This document shows positions 43,893 through 51,551 of a stretch of 64,000 nucleotides of DNA, piece after piece (within the stretch, counting starts at the first letter, position 1; the number at the start of each line of letters is the position of its first letter). The translations under genes were made by a program, and so were the position numbers. The stretch lies in assembly GCA_964384375.1 (NCBI GenBank), contig CAYLLN010000006.1, positions 1 to 64,000 on the forward strand. Reading direction: 5' to 3'. A model generated the notes under the pieces. That model made no database searches. It saw nothing but the letters and a program-made list of their open reading frames with translations, and was not told the DNA's origin. Source of the DNA: CAYLLN01 sp964384375. GTDB lineage: Bacteria; Planctomycetota; Planctomycetia; Pirellulales; Pirellulaceae.

Positions 43893-44552
43893 ATGGAACT
43901 GGCCGAATACCAGCAGCGCTACGGCAACCGCGACGATGCTGCCCCCGGATGGGATGCCATTACCGAGCCGCTCGCCACTCTCTACGACAGCCAGGAGCCA
44001 AAGCATTGGGGAACCGTGGTCAAGTTTGCCGAAGGAGGCCCCGACCCGATCGACGGGATCAGCGCCTACCAGTGCCGGGACGGTGGCCGGGACCATTTGC
44101 ACTTTTGCTCGTACGGATTCACGTCGCTCTACTACGACGAGGAGGCGGTCGGGGGCGAATACAATGGCTACGGATTCGAGCTGACGTTCCGCCTCGCCAC
44201 ACCTCTCCCCCCGCCGGATGAGCCGACGTGGGTCTGCAGCCTGATGCAGAACCTGGCGAAGTACGTTTTCAAGACGGGCAAGGTCTTTGGCGACGGCCAC
44301 TGGATTCCCGCGAACGGGCCCATCCGCGCCGACTCGGACACGGCAATCGTCGGCCTGGCTTTCGTCGCGGACCCGAAGCTCTCCACGATCCAAACGCCGC
44401 ACGGCCTGATCGAGTTCGTGCAAATGTTCGGGCTGACGCAGTCGGAACTCGATCAGCTCAAGGCCAAAACACAGACTTGCCAACAGATCGTCGAGCGGCA
44501 TCGGCAGAAGAATCCGCTGCTCATCACCGACCTGGCGCGGAAGGATGGCTAA
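43893..44552 (+). CDS. suppressor-of-fused domain protein
   Basis: A 219-residue cytoplasmic protein matching the bacterial SUFU (suppressor-of-fused-like) family: PGWDAITEPLATLYDSQEP, AYQCRDGGRDHLHFCSYGFT, the GFELTFRL strand, the C-terminal half FGDGHWIPANGPIRAD and LAFVADPKLSTIQTPHG. In bacteria these are often immunity or adaptor proteins in polymorphic-toxin loci (family knowledge), but no toxin-like gene is next to it. The start at 43893 is where the family begins, with AAAGG nearby; an earlier start would add 20 unlikely residues. It is 83 bases after the propeller gene. Confidence 0.87.
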   Translation: MELAEYQQRYGNRDDAAPGWDAITEPLATLYDSQEPKHWGTVVKFAEGGPDPIDGISAYQCRDGGRDHLHFCSYGFTSLYYDEEAVGGEYNGYGFELTFRLATPLPPPDEPTWVCSLMQNLAKYVFKTGKVFGDGHWIPANGPIRADSDTAIVGLAFVADPKLSTIQTPHGLIEFVQMFGLTQSELDQLKAKTQTCQQIVERHRQKNPLLITDLARKDG

Positions 44553-44590
44553 ACTTGGCAGCCGAACTCGCCAGAGTTCGGGAGGCGACC

Positions 44591-45940
44591 ATGTGTAAGA
44601 CGAATCTATCAATCTTCGTATTGCTGTCGCTCGCTGTGGCAGTTCCCGCGACCGCCGACGAGCCTGTTCGCCCACGCGTCATCATCGAAACCGATGCCGG
44701 CGGCGATCCCGACGACGAGCAGTCCCTCGTCCGGTTTCTGCTTTACACGAACGACCTGGATGTCGAGGGGATCATCGCCAACCGCCCCGTCGCCCGCGAT
44801 GGCGAGAACCTGAACACCGAGCGAACCGGCCTGGGGATCATTCGGCAGATGCTGAAGGCCTACGAAACGTGCTACCCCAAGCTCATGCAGCACGACCGCC
44901 GTTATCCGCCGCCGGAGCAGCTCGTGGCGCGGACCGTCCCCGGCTATACCGACAAGGACGACGGCGTGAAACTGGTTTTGGAGGCAGTGGACCGCGACGA
45001 TCCTCGGCCACTCTGGTTCTGCAACTGGGGGACCGACAATGGCTCCGCAGCGAGTTGCCTCACGCGTGCGCTCGACCGAGTGCTTGCAGAGCGTGGCCAG
45101 GAGGGTTACGCGAAGTTCAAAAGCAAGCTCCGCCTGGCATCCGACGACCAGTTCGGCGATCACACGTTCAAGCTGCAGCCGGCGTTTCCGCTCTGGGTCG
45201 ATACGTTCCGCCCGGAAATCGACCGCCGCCGCTGGTACCATCGCTTCTCGGCTTTAACCGCGACTGCCGGCGGCTTCGACATCGAGCGCGATGTGCGAAC
45301 GGGGCACGGTCCGCTCGGCGAGCTCTATCCGATCAACACGACGCACAAGCAAAAGGAAGGGGATAGCGGCACATTCGTCTATCTCATTACCAACGGCCTG
45401 AACGAGCCCACGAAGCCGACATGGGGGGGCTGGGCAGGCCGGTATGGTCTCATGGGAGACAGCGAGCGAGTCAAAGCCGCCGGCAAGCCGTACTACTGGG
45501 CCAACCAGGCAGACACCTGGAATGGGACCACGCATCGCGAGAACACGCTCAGCCGCTGGGCGGCTCACCTGCAGAACGATTTCGCGGCCCGGATGGACTG
45601 GTGCGTGCGGGATTTCGCCGATGCGAATCATCCACCAGTGGTCAAGCTCGCCGGCGAGCGCATCCACAAGGTCCGCCCCGGCGAGAAGCTTGTGCTCGAT
45701 GCTTCAGGCACGTCCGACCCCGACAAAAACTCCCTACAGTTCCAGTGGATCGCCTACCACGAACCAACCGGCTATTCGGGTAAGCTGCCGAACATCAGCG
45801 ACGACAATCAGGCAGAGGCATCGCTTGCCGTCCCGCCGACCGACAAGCCGACTGGGTTGCACTTGATCCTGATTGCCACGGACAACGGCACGCCACCCCT
45901 CACGCGCTACGCCCGCATCGTATTGCAGATTGAGCCGTGA
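44591..45940 (+). CDS. nucleoside-hydrolase-like protein (DUF1593/Sde182 family)
   Basis: A 449-residue exported protein. A signal peptide (residues 1-22, ending ATADEP) is followed by the nucleoside-hydrolase-like domain (30-330): RVIIETDAGGDPDDEQSLVR is the Asp-rich metal loop, then LDVEGIIANRP, PLWFCNWGTDNGSAASC, and WHDG-type segments replaced by GDSGTFVYLITNGLNEPTKP. The C-terminal 100 residues (ADANHPPVVKLAG, VLDASGTSDPDKNSLQFQWI) are an Ig-like cellulose-binding type domain of this family. It may bind or act on plant-type polysaccharide-derived sugars; the activity is unknown. GGAGG sits 5 bases before the ATG. Confidence 0.87.
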   Translation: MCKTNLSIFVLLSLAVAVPATADEPVRPRVIIETDAGGDPDDEQSLVRFLLYTNDLDVEGIIANRPVARDGENLNTERTGLGIIRQMLKAYETCYPKLMQHDRRYPPPEQLVARTVPGYTDKDDGVKLVLEAVDRDDPRPLWFCNWGTDNGSAASCLTRALDRVLAERGQEGYAKFKSKLRLASDDQFGDHTFKLQPAFPLWVDTFRPEIDRRRWYHRFSALTATAGGFDIERDVRTGHGPLGELYPINTTHKQKEGDSGTFVYLITNGLNEPTKPTWGGWAGRYGLMGDSERVKAAGKPYYWANQADTWNGTTHRENTLSRWAAHLQNDFAARMDWCVRDFADANHPPVVKLAGERIHKVRPGEKLVLDASGTSDPDKNSLQFQWIAYHEPTGYSGKLPNISDDNQAEASLAVPPTDKPTGLHLILIATDNGTPPLTRYARIVLQIEP

Positions 45941-45946
45941 ACACAC

Positions 45947-46262
45947 ATGTCAGGGATCGACTACGCCGCTGTTCGCCGTGTCATTTTCGATCCTGCAAGT
46001 GCTGGACCTGCTGCAGTTCGTGCCGGTTGAAGAATCAGGCGACGAGCGCCGCGGCCCCTGCCCGATTCACGGCTCGTCATCCGCAACAAGCCGCTCTTTC
46101 GCGGCCAACGTTCGTAAGCAGACGTTCCGATGCTTCAAGTGCGGCGCGTCGGGAAATGCCCTGGACCTGTGGGTGCAAGCTACGCAGTTGCCGCTCCATG
46201 AGGCAGCTCGCGACCTGTGCGACCGACTGGGAATCGATGTGCCGGAAATCAGGCGGTGGTAG
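45947..46262 (+). pseudogene. frameshifted CHC2 (DnaG-type) zinc-finger protein
   Basis: The sequence encodes a 104-residue CHC2 zinc-finger protein if one base is skipped. It starts MSGIDYAAVRRVI at ATG 45947, and the true continuation SILQVLDLLQFVPVEESG is in the next frame. The shift lies in the T-run at 45984-45987: with four T's the frame runs on to TGA, with three it reads V-I-S-I-L-Q. The zinc ligands are in GPCPIHG and FRCFKCGASGN, as in the DnaG primase N-terminus, followed by the RLGIDVPEI tail. Such stand-alone CHC2 proteins occur in planctomycetes. Either a real mutation or a homopolymer sequencing error; reads would tell. Confidence 0.75.
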
Positions 46263-46356
46263 AGTCAGAAGTGCGAGAATGCCAACTCGATGTCCAGGGA
46301 AGTACGGGCTCCTCTTGTATGTTCCCTAAGAGAGGATTTCCCAGTTCAATAGACCT

Positions 46357-46392
46357 CGCAACGAGCGGGGCTGCGCAGCCCCGCTCGTTGCG
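46357..46392. repeat. 36-base perfect palindrome
   Basis: The sequence CGCAACGAGCGGGGCTGC (46357-46374) is followed directly by its exact reverse complement GCAGCCCCGCTCGTTGCG (46375-46392). It can form an 18-bp stem with a minimal loop or a cruciform. It lies 95 bases after the CHC2 gene's end and before the IS110 stub. No T-tract follows, so a terminator function is not evident. Confidence 0.85.
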
Positions 46393-46540
46393 GCCGGCGG
46401 CAGATCGTTCTCCTCGCGGCACAACCAAGGCCGGAGAGAAGCAAGATCGTCGTCGGCTCCCTACACCCAGCCCGAACAGTCGTCAGAGCCGCGCACCGCG
46501 CAACAGCGCGAGCTCGCATCCGCAAGACAGGGCCTGTGTC

Positions 46541-46597
46541 ATGGAAGGTACTCCCGATTCCGTTCGTCTGGAAGTCTTTGTCGGCATCGATGTCTCC
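46541..46597 (+). pseudogene. truncated N-terminus of IS110-type transposase
   Basis: Nineteen codons, MEGTPDSVRLEVFVGIDVS, correspond to the start of an IS110-family transposase, whose DEDD nuclease domain opens with a VGIDVSK motif. The reading frame is cut exactly where the IS3 element begins: the next bases TGAG are the IS3 left end and provide an immediate stop. No further IS110 sequence is found in the window. Confidence 0.65.
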
Positions 46598-46663
46598 TGA
46601 GGTGCTTGGGTTTTTGTGGACAGTCCAACTCCTTATTCTGCAAGGCAGGGGAAGGACATTTTC

Positions 46664-46963
46664 ATGGCTCAAGCGAAGCAAAGAAAGGCAGTCCGCACGC
46701 GCCGAACCTACTCGCAGGAGTTCAAGCAGGAAGCGGTGCAGATGCTCTTGGATGGCCATTCGGCCCCTTCCATCGCAGAGCGCCTGGGGCTGTCGGGGCC
46801 GAACGTCTTGTATCTCTGGAAGAAACAGGTTCTGCATCGCGCCGGCCCGGCTGCCCAGACCTTGGGTTCCCGCGTTGCCCAGCTCGAAGATGAGCTGCGC
46901 CGCGCCCTGCGCGAACGGGACATCCTAAAAAAAGCGTTGGCCATCTTAAGCCGGCACGCGTAG
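46664..46963 (+). CDS. IS3 OrfA (helix-turn-helix transposase subunit)
   Basis: A 99-residue OrfA: MAQAKQRKAVRTRRTYSQEF, then KQEAVQMLLDGHSAPSIAER and LGLSGPNVLYLWKKQ form the HTH that binds the element ends, and a leucine-zipper-like ELRRALRERDILKKALAIL near the end allows multimerisation. The start at 46664 has GGAAGGA upstream. A run of seven A (46927-46933) near the end is the likely -1 frameshift site to make OrfAB. Confidence 0.92.
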   Translation: MAQAKQRKAVRTRRTYSQEFKQEAVQMLLDGHSAPSIAERLGLSGPNVLYLWKKQVLHRAGPAAQTLGSRVAQLEDELRRALRERDILKKALAILSRHA

Positions 46964-47835
46964 CCGATACGTATGCCCTGATCGAACAACTCACCCTCCA
47001 AGGATTCCCTCTGATTGTCGCCTGCTCCACGCTCGAGGTCAGCCGGGCTGGTTACTACGCCTGGCTGTCGGAGGCCGAATCGGTGCGAGCCCAACGAGAC
47101 CGCGAACTGATGCCCTTCATCTGTCACATCTTCTGGCAACACAAACGCCGCTACGGCGCTCGGCGGATCGCCGTAGAGCTGCAAGCTCAAGGCCGGCCAT
47201 GCGGCGTCGATCGCGTCGCCAAACTGCTCAAAATCCAGGGTTTACAGGCCATTCAGCCCCAATCCTTCAAGCCCCAGACGACCAACAGCCGGCATGCCCT
47301 GGGATGCAGTCCCAACCTCCTGCAAAGGTCTTCGCCACCCAGCCAGCTCAACCGCGTCTGGGTCGCTGACATCACCTACATCCCCCTCAAAGAATCTGCC
47401 TTTGCCTATCTGGCTCTCGTCCTCGACCTCTGTTCGCGACGCGTCGTCGGCTGGAACCTGGCCGAGCAGATGACCGACACGCTCGTCCGCGACGCCCTCC
47501 TGCATGCCATCCGTGACCGGCAGCCCGCAGCCGGCCTGATCCTGCACAGCGATCGCGGCGGCCAGTACGCCAGCCACGCGTATCGCGCCGTCCTCCGCCG
47601 AGCCGAGTTCCGACAAAGCATGAGCCGCGCCGCCAACTGCTACGAAAACGCCTTCATGGAATCCTGCTTCGGCACCATCAAGACCGAACTCGAAATGACC
47701 GAATACCAACACTGCCATCAGGCCCGCCAAGACATCGCCAGCTACCTCGCCTACTACAACCTCGACCGTCGGCACTCCTCACTGAACTACCTCGCTCCAG
47801 CCGCCTTCGAAAACCAACTCCACCACTCAATTTAA
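46933..47835 (+). CDS. IS3 OrfB (DDE integrase domain), reached by -1 frameshift
   Basis: The -1 frame is open from 46894; from the A7 site at 46933 it gives 300 codons. An HTH_21 region (YYAWLSEAESVRAQRDREL, KRRYGARRIAVELQ) precedes the rve integrase domain. The catalytic residues are visible: Asp in VWVADITYI, Asp in LHSDRGGQYAS and Glu in ENAFMESCFGTIKTE, the DDE triad with the expected spacing, then RRHSSLNYLAPAAFE at the end. It is probably made as an OrfAB fusion with OrfA, since no good ribosome-binding site and ATG exist in this frame. Intact. Confidence 0.9.
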   Translation, partial: SVGHLKPARVADTYALIEQLTLQGFPLIVACSTLEVSRAGYYAWLSEAESVRAQRDRELMPFICHIFWQHKRRYGARRIAVELQAQGRPCGVDRVAKLLKIQGLQAIQPQSFKPQTTNSRHALGCSPNLLQRSSPPSQLNRVWVADITYIPLKESAFAYLALVLDLCSRRVVGWNLAEQMTDTLVRDALLHAIRDRQPAAGLILHSDRGGQYASHAYRAVLRRAEFRQSMSRAANCYENAFMESCFGTIKTELEMTEYQHCHQARQDIASYLAYYNLDRRHSSLNYLAPAAFENQLHHSI

Positions 47836-47870
47836 GCAACTCGACTGTCCGAAATTTGCCAAGCAGCTCA

Positions 47871-49022
47871 GCTTGCCGTGACTGCTGTTTCCACGCGTCT
47901 ACAGAATTGTTTTTCCGATCTGACGGACCCGCGACGACGTGAGGTCACGTATCCTCTGATCAATATCGTGACCATCGCCTTGTGTGCCGTCATCTGCGGC
48001 GCGGACGACTTCGTGTCCATTGCGGAGTTCGGCCGCAAGAAGCAGAAGTGGCTGGCGGGGTTTCTCGATCTGAGCCAGGGGATTCCGTCGCATGACTGCT
48101 TCAACCGCGTTCTGGGAGCGATCAAGCCGGCCGAATTTGAGAAGTGCCTGCTGACCTGGATCACTGCCTTGCACGAGATCACGGGTGGACAGATCGTGGC
48201 CATCGACGGCAAAACGCTTCGCCGCAGCTTCGACGCGGCCAGCAGCAAGGCGGCCATTCACATGGTCAGCGCTTGGGCCACTGCCAACCACATCAGCCTG
48301 GGTCAGATCGTCGTGGACGAAAAGAGCAATGAGATCACGGCTATCCCGAAACTGCTGGAAATCCTGGAGCTTTCCGGCTGTCTGGTGACCATCGACGCGA
48401 TGGGCTGCCAGACCGAGATTGCCGCGGCGATCGTGGCCAAGGAGGCCGACTACGTGCTGGCGGTGAAGGGGAATCAACCCATGCTGTACGACGGGATCGC
48501 AAAATTCTTCCTCGATCATCTCGAAGACGACTTCGCGCGGGTGAAGTCCAGCCGGCACCAGACGAGCGAGCGGGGTCACGGCCGCGAGGAGACGCGGATG
48601 TACCACGTGTGTTCCGTGCCCGATGACTTGCCCGATCGCGGGCGGTGGACCAAGCTGCGGGCCATTGGGGTCGCGATTAACAACACGCTTCGGGACGGCA
48701 AGCAGACCAGCGAGGTGCGGTACTACATCCTGAGCCGGAAACTTTCCGGCAAGCGGTTCGCCGAGGCCGTGCGCGAGCACTGGTCGATTGAGAATCGCTT
48801 GCATTGGCAACTCGATGTAACCTTCGGCGAAGACCAATCGCGCGTCCGCAAAGGGCACGCCGACGCCAACTTCAGCATCCTACGCCGGACAGCATTGAGC
48901 TTGCTGAAAAACAACCACACCGTGAAGGTCGGCATCAAGAACAAACGCCTCATGGCTGGCTGGGACCACGACTATCTGGCTCAAGTCCTATGCGGAACAT
49001 GAGTTAAGATGCAATCGCCCTG
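47871..49022 (+). mobile_element. ISAs1-type element, left end missing
   Basis: The right end is recognisable: GTTAAGATGCAATCGCCCTG ending at 49022, 20 bases after the transposase stop, is the typical ISAs1-type terminus. A matching left end (CAGGGCGATTGCATC) is not found next to the coding sequence; the IS3 right end abuts at 47870, only 7 bases before the first usable start codon. So the 5' end has been lost, probably with part of the upstream DNA. Only CAGGGC at 46528 resembles such an end, and that is a chance-level match. Confidence 0.75.
47878..49002 (+). CDS. ISAs1-family transposase
   Basis: A 374-residue DDE transposase of the ISAs1 family, near full length: LTDPRRREVTYPLINIVTIA opens the conserved N-domain, followed by VAIDGKTLRRSFD (first Asp), GCLVTIDAMGCQTEIAAAIV (second Asp) and HWSIENRLHWQLDVTFGEDQ (Glu), and the tail GHADANFSILRRTALSLLKN. 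The first start is GTG at 47878; the usual ATG appears to have been removed with the element's left end, so expression may now depend on the adjacent IS3 element. Probably still encodes an enzyme, but the element cannot move without its left end. Confidence 0.9.
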   Translation: MTAVSTRLQNCFSDLTDPRRREVTYPLINIVTIALCAVICGADDFVSIAEFGRKKQKWLAGFLDLSQGIPSHDCFNRVLGAIKPAEFEKCLLTWITALHEITGGQIVAIDGKTLRRSFDAASSKAAIHMVSAWATANHISLGQIVVDEKSNEITAIPKLLEILELSGCLVTIDAMGCQTEIAAAIVAKEADYVLAVKGNQPMLYDGIAKFFLDHLEDDFARVKSSRHQTSERGHGREETRMYHVCSVPDDLPDRGRWTKLRAIGVAINNTLRDGKQTSEVRYYILSRKLSGKRFAEAVREHWSIENRLHWQLDVTFGEDQSRVRKGHADANFSILRRTALSLLKNNHTVKVGIKNKRLMAGWDHDYLAQVLCGT

Positions 49023-49105
49023 GTGCCCCAGTAGTTAAATTGAGCCATAAAACTTCTGTGATAGGCAATGTCGGAATTGATGACTCAAGGTGGATTTGAT
49101 AAGCC

Positions 49106-49891
49106 TTAAGAGTTGATCGCCCGATCCAGATGCACATAGCCTCCATCGACGTGAATGAGTTGCCCCGTCGTGTGGCTCGATCGGTCGGAAAGGAGGAAGG
49201 CGACGGTCTGAGCGATTTCCTCGCCGTTGGTCATTCGCTGGCCGAGGGGAATGCGGCCTTCGATCTGCCGGCGTGCAGCGGTCTGATCGGGCTGCGTGCT
49301 GAGCCACTTGGCGTACATCGGTGTCCAGCATTCCGCGACGATCACCGCATTCACGCGAATCCCGTACTTGACCAGTTCCACGGCCCACTCGCGGGTGAGA
49401 GCGTTGCGCCCGCCGTTGGCTGCGGCATAGGCGCTCGTGCCCCCCTGCCCGGTTTCAGCCACCTTCGAGCCGATATTGACGATGGCCCCGCGCGATTGCT
49501 TCAGATAAGGCAGAGCGAAGTGAGCCAGTTCGTAGTAATGGACGAGATTCTTCCGGAGCGACGCGAGGAACCGCTCGGTGTCGCCATGCTCCAGGTTCAC
49601 GCCGTCGTTGATGCCGGCATTGTTGACCAGACCGTCGATCCGGCCGAACTTGGCCGCGGCCTGCTCGACGGCGGCCCGGCACTGGTCGGTTTGGGTAAGT
49701 TCCGCGAGGGCCGCGAAGGCCCGGCCACCGGCTTGCTCGATTGAAGCGACGAGGGCCTCGTTGTCGGCCTGGTTGCGGCCGATGACGACCGGCACGGCCC
49801 CTTCGTCAGCGAGGACGCGCGAGATCGCCTCGCCGATTCCCTTGGCCCCGCCGGAAACGAGGATGACGCGGTCCTGAAGGTGTAAGTCCAT
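49106..49891 (-). CDS. SDR-family oxidoreductase (YxxxN active site)
   Basis: A 261-residue short-chain dehydrogenase. The dinucleotide motif GGAKGIGEA (14-22) and LVNNAGIND (about 88-96) are normal; the catalytic serine is in IVNIGSKVAETG. The YxxxK motif reads YAAANGG: the lysine codon is AAC on the coding strand, so Asn replaces Lys. RNALTREWAVELVKYGIRVN and the C-terminal HVDGGYVHLD are as in L-fucose-dehydrogenase-like SDRs. The loss of Lys would normally weaken catalysis, unless this subfamily tolerates it. It ends 84 bases from the ISAs1 right end. Confidence 0.88.
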   Translation of the reverse strand: MDLHLQDRVILVSGGAKGIGEAISRVLADEGAVPVVIGRNQADNEALVASIEQAGGRAFAALAELTQTDQCRAAVEQAAAKFGRIDGLVNNAGINDGVNLEHGDTERFLASLRKNLVHYYELAHFALPYLKQSRGAIVNIGSKVAETGQGGTSAYAAANGGRNALTREWAVELVKYGIRVNAVIVAECWTPMYAKWLSTQPDQTAARRQIEGRIPLGQRMTNGEEIAQTVAFLLSDRSSHTTGQLIHVDGGYVHLDRAINS

Positions 49892-49954
49892 GCGGCTGAA
49901 GGTAATGGCCGCTGCAGCCGGCGGGAAGTCAGGGGAGTCTCTTTACCGCTTCGC

Positions 49955-51247
49955 CTAGACAATCGAGGACTTGCCCTCCACGGCGACCGGTTTGGCAAAT
50001 AACCACAGGACGATGCCGCCGATCGCCAGCAATAGCAGGACGAATCCGACCAGGCCGCCCAGGTACGGTACGCTAAGCACCGCGACCACAATCAGCACGC
50101 CCAATAGCAAAGCACCGAGCCGCGCCGGCAGATGTTCCCCTTTGACGATCGAGCGCCCCAGCGCCAGGCCGCCGAGTGCCTCGGCAAGGAACGCGGCCAG
50201 CAGCCACACGATGACGATCAACGCGAGATAGCTCACGATCCCGCCGACAATGACGAGCGGCAACAAGTCGTAGAGCGTCGTCAAGCCGCAAAAGATCGCC
50301 GCCAGAACAATGGCCAGGATGGCGAGAAAGAACAGGCCGACGATCACTGCAAATCCCGTTGCCCCGCCTGCCAGGCAAGCTGCCGGACGCGTCCGGATGT
50401 TCTCGGTCCATTCCGCGGTCCAGCGGGGAAATAAGAGCACGAAAAACAGCCCGACGATGGCCACGGAGGCGGCATGCCGCGCTCGATTGACAACGTGGTC
50501 GAGTATCGTCGGCGGAGCGGCGGCGGCTGTCGGCGGAGGAGTACGATGCTCAACGTTCTCGGGCAATTGCGCTCCTTCGGCAGCGTCTGCAGGTTGGGCG
50601 GCCAGATAGGACAATTCCCCTTTGATCGCCGCGGTGTCAGCAATCGAGAGACCTCCGGGAACATTAGGAAAGGGAACCGGCGGCGGCGGACCGAATTGAG
50701 GCGGCGGCGCTTCCCCTTGCTTGCCGCCGATCTCCAGATCGACTCGGCCGCCGATCTCACCCGCCAGGCGCGCGTTCACGACGCCAGCCCGCACATCGCG
50801 CTGAATCTTTCCAGCCAACAATGTTTGAAACCCCGCAAAGAGCACGTCGCGACCGATCGTACTCCCCGGCTCGCATTCCAGGCTGTAGCCCGCGGCCACC
50901 AGATCGCCGTCCAGTTTGGCTGTCTTCGCCAGCTTGAGCACCTGCCCGGCGATGCGCGCGTCTTCAGCCGATCCGGCAATCACGATCGTCTGCCCGCCGG
51001 CCATGACATCCCCCTGCACGACGCCATTAATCGTGATCTGCTCGCCGAAGGCAATCACATCCCCTTCGACGGTGCCGTCGATCGTGATCGTCTTGCCAAA
51101 CACGTAAAGGTCATCCGCAATCGTTTCCTCGGCGGCGATGACAAGGGATTCGCCGCTCCGAACGTCGGCCGCACGAGTGACCGGCGAGAGAATTGCGAGG
51201 AAGGTGGCGGCGGCAAGCAGAACCAGCGTGCGCGGAGAGTGGACCAT
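49955..51247 (-). CDS. bactofilin-like polymer-forming domain with C-terminal membrane region
   Basis: A 430-residue protein. Signal peptide (1-27, ending TRAAD). Residues about 35-170 are bactofilin-like, right-handed beta-helix repeats with the usual 'G-x-hydrophobic-x-G-D' rungs: DDLYVFGKTITIDGTVEGDV, IAFGEQITINGVVQGDVMAG, GQTIVIAGSAEDARIAGQVL and LAKTAKLDGDLVAAGYSLE. A proline-rich linker (GEAPPPQFGPPPPVPFP) follows. From about 270 to 425 there are four to six transmembrane helices. So it joins an exported beta-helix to a membrane anchor. AGGAG before 51247 supports the start. Role perhaps in envelope structure; unknown. Confidence 0.8.
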   Translation of the reverse strand: MVHSPRTLVLLAAATFLAILSPVTRAADVRSGESLVIAAEETIADDLYVFGKTITIDGTVEGDVIAFGEQITINGVVQGDVMAGGQTIVIAGSAEDARIAGQVLKLAKTAKLDGDLVAAGYSLECEPGSTIGRDVLFAGFQTLLAGKIQRDVRAGVVNARLAGEIGGRVDLEIGGKQGEAPPPQFGPPPPVPFPNVPGGLSIADTAAIKGELSYLAAQPADAAEGAQLPENVEHRTPPPTAAAAPPTILDHVVNRARHAASVAIVGLFFVLLFPRWTAEWTENIRTRPAACLAGGATGFAVIVGLFFLAILAIVLAAIFCGLTTLYDLLPLVIVGGIVSYLALIVIVWLLAAFLAEALGGLALGRSIVKGEHLPARLGALLLGVLIVVAVLSVPYLGGLVGFVLLLLAIGGIVLWLFAKPVAVEGKSSIV

Positions 51248-51393
51248 GCGAGCAGAGGCTCCTGAAGGACTAGAAAAGACGATCAAACGCCCTACGATGA
51301 CGCGCCAAGCGTCCGTTGGCAATTAATTCGCCGGTCAGCGGCCAATCTTGGAATCAGCTGTGCCATGCCGCGCGCCGCTTGTCCGACGGATGT

Positions 51394-51407
51394 GTGCGGT
51401 AACGCAC
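51394..51407. repeat. small GTGCG-GTAA-CGCAC hairpin
   Basis: A 14-base perfect hairpin with a GTAA loop in the 51323-51551 gap. The loop and stem style match the GTGC-GTAA-GCAC hairpin at 5474-5491. The rest of this 229-base gap contains no gene or T-tract terminator. Confidence 0.4.
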
Positions 51408-51551
51408 GCCTCTCGCTCGCACACACGGTCCTTGGCTGCATCAGCCTGCCCCAAAAGCGGCATCCTTATCGGTTTTCGCCAAGGGGTATGCCCTTTGCCT
51501 TCCTCTGACTCATGGTCGCCGCAAACTTCGCTTCCTAGAAGGAGGTGTGCC

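Larger units (their letters stand above)
46598..47870 (+). mobile_element. IS3-family insertion sequence
   Basis: A complete IS3-family element of 1273 bases. The left end TGAGGTGCTTGG (46598) and the right end, reverse complement TGAGCTGCTTGG (ending 47870), match at 11 of 12 positions, and a second block GGACAGTC is shared at the same spacing (21 of 28 positions overall). The ends are TG...CA, as the family requires. OrfA and OrfB lie inside in the usual -1 arrangement. No target duplication: the left flank is TCC and the right flank GCT. The left neighbour is an IS110 fragment and the right neighbour an ISAs1 element. Confidence 0.85.

Noticed and set aside
46217..46600. A 127-codon plus-strand frame across the CHC2 end, the palindrome and the IS110 stub.
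   Set aside because: Only its last 19 residues are family-like (IS110 start); the rest crosses a palindrome and has no homology by eye.
46604..47865. Alternative IS3 ends at TGCTTGG/CCAAGCA or TGG/CCA.
   Set aside because: The match continues outward to TGAG/CTCA at the same spacing, and the IS110 frame breaks exactly there, so 46598-47870 is better.
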